Below are positions 5,221 through 6,823 of a DNA stretch of 6,823 nucleotides, in pieces (the stretch's first letter is position 1; each line of letters opens with the position of its first letter). The notes under the pieces were generated by a model. The model searched no databases, was not told where the DNA came from, and was given only the letters and a program-made list of their open reading frames with translations. The DNA lies in the NCBI GenBank assembly GCA_030691775.1, contig JAUYDN010000116.1, positions 1-6,823 of the forward strand, given 5' to 3'. This DNA is from Dehalococcoidia bacterium (GTDB taxonomy: Bacteria; Chloroflexota; Dehalococcoidia; Dehalococcoidales; Fen-1064). The translations under genes and the position numbers were made by a program.

Positions 5221-6624
5221 TCAGCCAGCACCGGTGAGCAAGCGCATAAGTGGCGTGATGTCTTTCAGTTTTTCCATGCCTGAGACCATCTCAACACACC
5301 GCTCAACTCCGGCGGGAGACAGCACCCGCTGCGCACAATCGCGGAACTTATCGGTCAGCTCTTGCTCGGAGAGAGGATTCGCCGGGTCGCCTTTCGCACG
5401 CTGGATTTCTCGGCAGAATTCCCGTCCATCCCTGAGCCTTATGGTGACTGCTTGCGGCAATGGAGCCTTTGCCCAGTCCACACCCTCGGGATGGTCATAA
5501 CGCACTTTTTGTAGAAGCTCCTGGACGTCCCTCTTTTGTACCCGTTCGTCCTCAAACTGCGCCAGCTTTACCTCGCGGTCGAGGACTGCCGCCGCCATGC
5601 AATATTCGATGCTGAACTTACCCTCGAGGCCGGTTTGCGGTCGATGGTAGTAAAGCTGGACGGGTACTGCGGGGCTGGTGCGGCACCGCACTTCGGCAAT
5701 ATCGGCGGCTCTGATATCGCGTTCGTGAACAAGGGAAAGGATAGCATCGATGCTTTCGTGCATAATTCGACAGCAAGGATAGGGCTTGAGTGAGAGCCCG
5801 GGAGAGACGATATCGAAGGGCGACCCCAGCAGTCCCGAGATTTTATCGAGATTGTAATTATGGCTATACATCTGGCAATAACCCTGGGGCGCCTCGATGA
5901 TACTATCGTCTGCGGTGAAGCCGTCTGCCGCGAGATGCGCCGCGATGATGCCGTTCTGCGCGGCAGTCCCGGCATGAAATGACTTGGTCATCGTGCCGAA
6001 ATTCCGTTTCAGCCCGCCCGCTAACGATGCGGCGATACCCAGCGCTACCCGCACCTCGTGGGGCTTGAGGTGCATCAGCTTCGCGGCGGCTACGGCAGTT
6101 GCCATTGTCCCGGCTACGATGGTCGAGTGCCAGCCTGCCTGGTAGTAGCCGATTCCCAGCCCCCGGTTCAGTCTTGACCCGACCTCGAAGCCCAGTACAT
6201 ATGCCTCGAGGACGGACTCCCCGGAGAGCCTCTCTTTTTCTGCTAGTGCCAGTACTGCGGGCATCAGCACCACCGTAGGATGTCCCCACCAGCTGTCGGC
6301 GACATCGTCATAATCGAGCACGTGCGTCATGGTGCCGTTGACGAGTGCGGCGAACGGAGCGCTGGTTTTAAACCCTCTGGCAATGACCCCGGCCTCGCGT
6401 CTGCCCCCGAGCTGTTTTACGTAGCGGGTCACTATTTCCACTGCCGGCTCTCCGGACCCGGCAAGCGCACAACCCAGGCTGTCGAGAATCGCCTGTTTCG
6501 ACAGCCTGATTGCTTCCGCCGGAATCTGGCGATAGCCTGTACCGACGACGAAGTCAGCCACTTTTTCCGTGGTGCCCTTTGCCGTCGGAATGTCTGCCTG
6601 CGGTTTTTCCTGGTCGGTCATCAT
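5221..6624 (-). CDS. MmgE/PrpD family protein (2-methylcitrate dehydratase / cis-aconitate decarboxylase superfamily)
   Basis: The 467-aa product is full length for the family. Members act on small di- and tricarboxylates: 2-methylcitrate dehydratase, cis-aconitate decarboxylase and epimerases. The all-helical domain 1 carries SKQAILDSLGCALAG (42-56), HVLDYDD (101-107), GHP (114-116), GWHST (164-168) and MTKSFHAG (212-219). The lid domain carries KPYPCCRIMHESIDA (280-294) and TGLEGKFSIEY (331-341). By recalled comparison with cis-aconitate decarboxylase, D104, H115, H166, K214 and H289 occupy active-site positions, while the Thr after DYDD is Val (V108). The substrate is therefore unclear. 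The start ATG at 6624 is followed directly by a second ATG; GGAGG six bases upstream supports the first. The gene ends 33 bp from the crotonase stop on the opposite strand. No terminator is evident between them. A MITE-like repeat lies about 60 bp upstream. Confidence 0.92.
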   Translation of the reverse strand: MMTDQEKPQADIPTAKGTTEKVADFVVGTGYRQIPAEAIRLSKQAILDSLGCALAGSGEPAVEIVTRYVKQLGGRREAGVIARGFKTSAPFAALVNGTMTHVLDYDDVADSWWGHPTVVLMPAVLALAEKERLSGESVLEAYVLGFEVGSRLNRGLGIGYYQAGWHSTIVAGTMATAVAAAKLMHLKPHEVRVALGIAASLAGGLKRNFGTMTKSFHAGTAAQNGIIAAHLAADGFTADDSIIEAPQGYCQMYSHNYNLDKISGLLGSPFDIVSPGLSLKPYPCCRIMHESIDAILSLVHERDIRAADIAEVRCRTSPAVPVQLYYHRPQTGLEGKFSIEYCMAAAVLDREVKLAQFEDERVQKRDVQELLQKVRYDHPEGVDWAKAPLPQAVTIRLRDGREFCREIQRAKGDPANPLSEQELTDKFRDCAQRVLSPAGVERCVEMVSGMEKLKDITPLMRLLTGAG

Positions 6625-6684
6625 TTTCTACCTCCACCGGGCGCGGTCGTGCGAGTATTTACCGAGAGTGTTCAGTAACGCCTA

Positions 6685-6815
6685 TTGTCATTCTGGAGGA
6701 GTCCCGATAATTCCTTTATTCCTTATCGGGACGACGAAGAATCTGGAGGAGGGGAGTTGAATCATGGGGTCGCCTACCCCTCCCTGAGATTCTTCGCTCC
6801 GCTCCAGAATGACAA
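6685..6815. repeat. Nested palindromic MITE-like element with 14-bp terminal inverted repeats
   Basis: The ends are TTGTCATTCTGGAG (6685-6698) and CTCCAGAATGACAA (6802-6815), a perfect 14-bp inverted repeat. Inside are GTCCCGATAA/TTATCGGGAC (6701-6710/6723-6732), CGAAGAATCT/AGATTCTTCG (6735-6744/6787-6796) and GGAGGGG/CCCCTCC (6748-6754/6777-6783). The transcript would fold into two stem-loops on a common base. TGTCATTCTG...CGAAGAATCT palindromes are a widespread non-coding repeat type in bacterial genomes. No obvious target-site duplication flanks it and it encodes nothing. It is adjacent to the start of the mmgE/prpD gene and may affect its transcription. Confidence 0.8.
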
Positions 6816-6823
6816 CCCCGATT

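Noticed and set aside
6280..6760. Plus-strand open frames over the start of mmgE/prpD and the right-hand repeat
   Set aside because: They mirror the high-GC mmgE gene, have no recognisable domains and no convincing SD.

Overview
The window looks like bacterial chromosome. Genes carry clear Shine-Dalgarno (SD) sequences and two TTGACA-type sigma-70 promoters are visible. My best guess at the source is an uncultured Chloroflexota/Dehalococcoidia-like anaerobe. That rests on a bacterial CDC48-type AAA ATPase, a GvpH-like small heat-shock protein, MmgE/PrpD and crotonase-family genes, and palindromic intergenic repeats. It is an inference, not a demonstrated assignment.

Layout. Positions 1-1078 (minus) hold the N-terminal 359 residues of a CDC48/VAT-type AAA+ ATPase that runs off the window. 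Positions 1227-3201 (minus) hold a compact two-gene restriction-modification (R-M) system: a DpnII-like endonuclease followed, with an 8-nt ATGCTTGA overlap, by a beta-class DNA N6-adenine methyltransferase. Positions 3364-4074 (minus) encode a 236-aa protein that joins a Cro/C1-type helix-turn-helix to a GvpH-like Hsp20 domain. It is preceded by an excellent promoter (TTGACA-17-TATATT) and contains a strong internal SD/ATG just before the Hsp20 part. After a 321-bp divergent gap with two palindromes come a plus-strand crotonase-family gene (4396-5187, resembling methylmalonyl-CoA decarboxylase) and a convergent MmgE/PrpD-family gene (5221-6624, minus). The right edge (6685-6815) is a nested palindromic MITE-like repeat.

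The central observation is that the R-M module appears to have been inserted into an hsp20-cdc48 gene pair. A 20-bp direct repeat (19/20 identical) lies just upstream of the cdc48 ribosome-binding site (1094-1113) and again just downstream of hsp20 (3289-3308), and it brackets the R-M genes exactly. Removing the 2,195 bp between equivalent repeat positions restores a compact 90-nt intergenic region: hsp20 stop, a TTGACA-17-CAAAAT promoter, one repeat copy, the AGGAG SD, then the cdc48 ATG. The R-M genes are also visibly AT-richer: hand-counted 60-base samples give 38% and 42% GC, against 60-68% in cdc48, the crotonase and mmgE. In the present arrangement the presumed cdc48 promoter would drive the R-M operon instead.

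Functionally, the sHsp (holdase) and CDC48 (unfoldase) genes suggest a protein-quality-control pair regulated by the HTH domain. The R-M system is an acquired defence or selfish module. The crotonase and MmgE/PrpD genes are metabolic and lie tail to tail, so they are not one operon.
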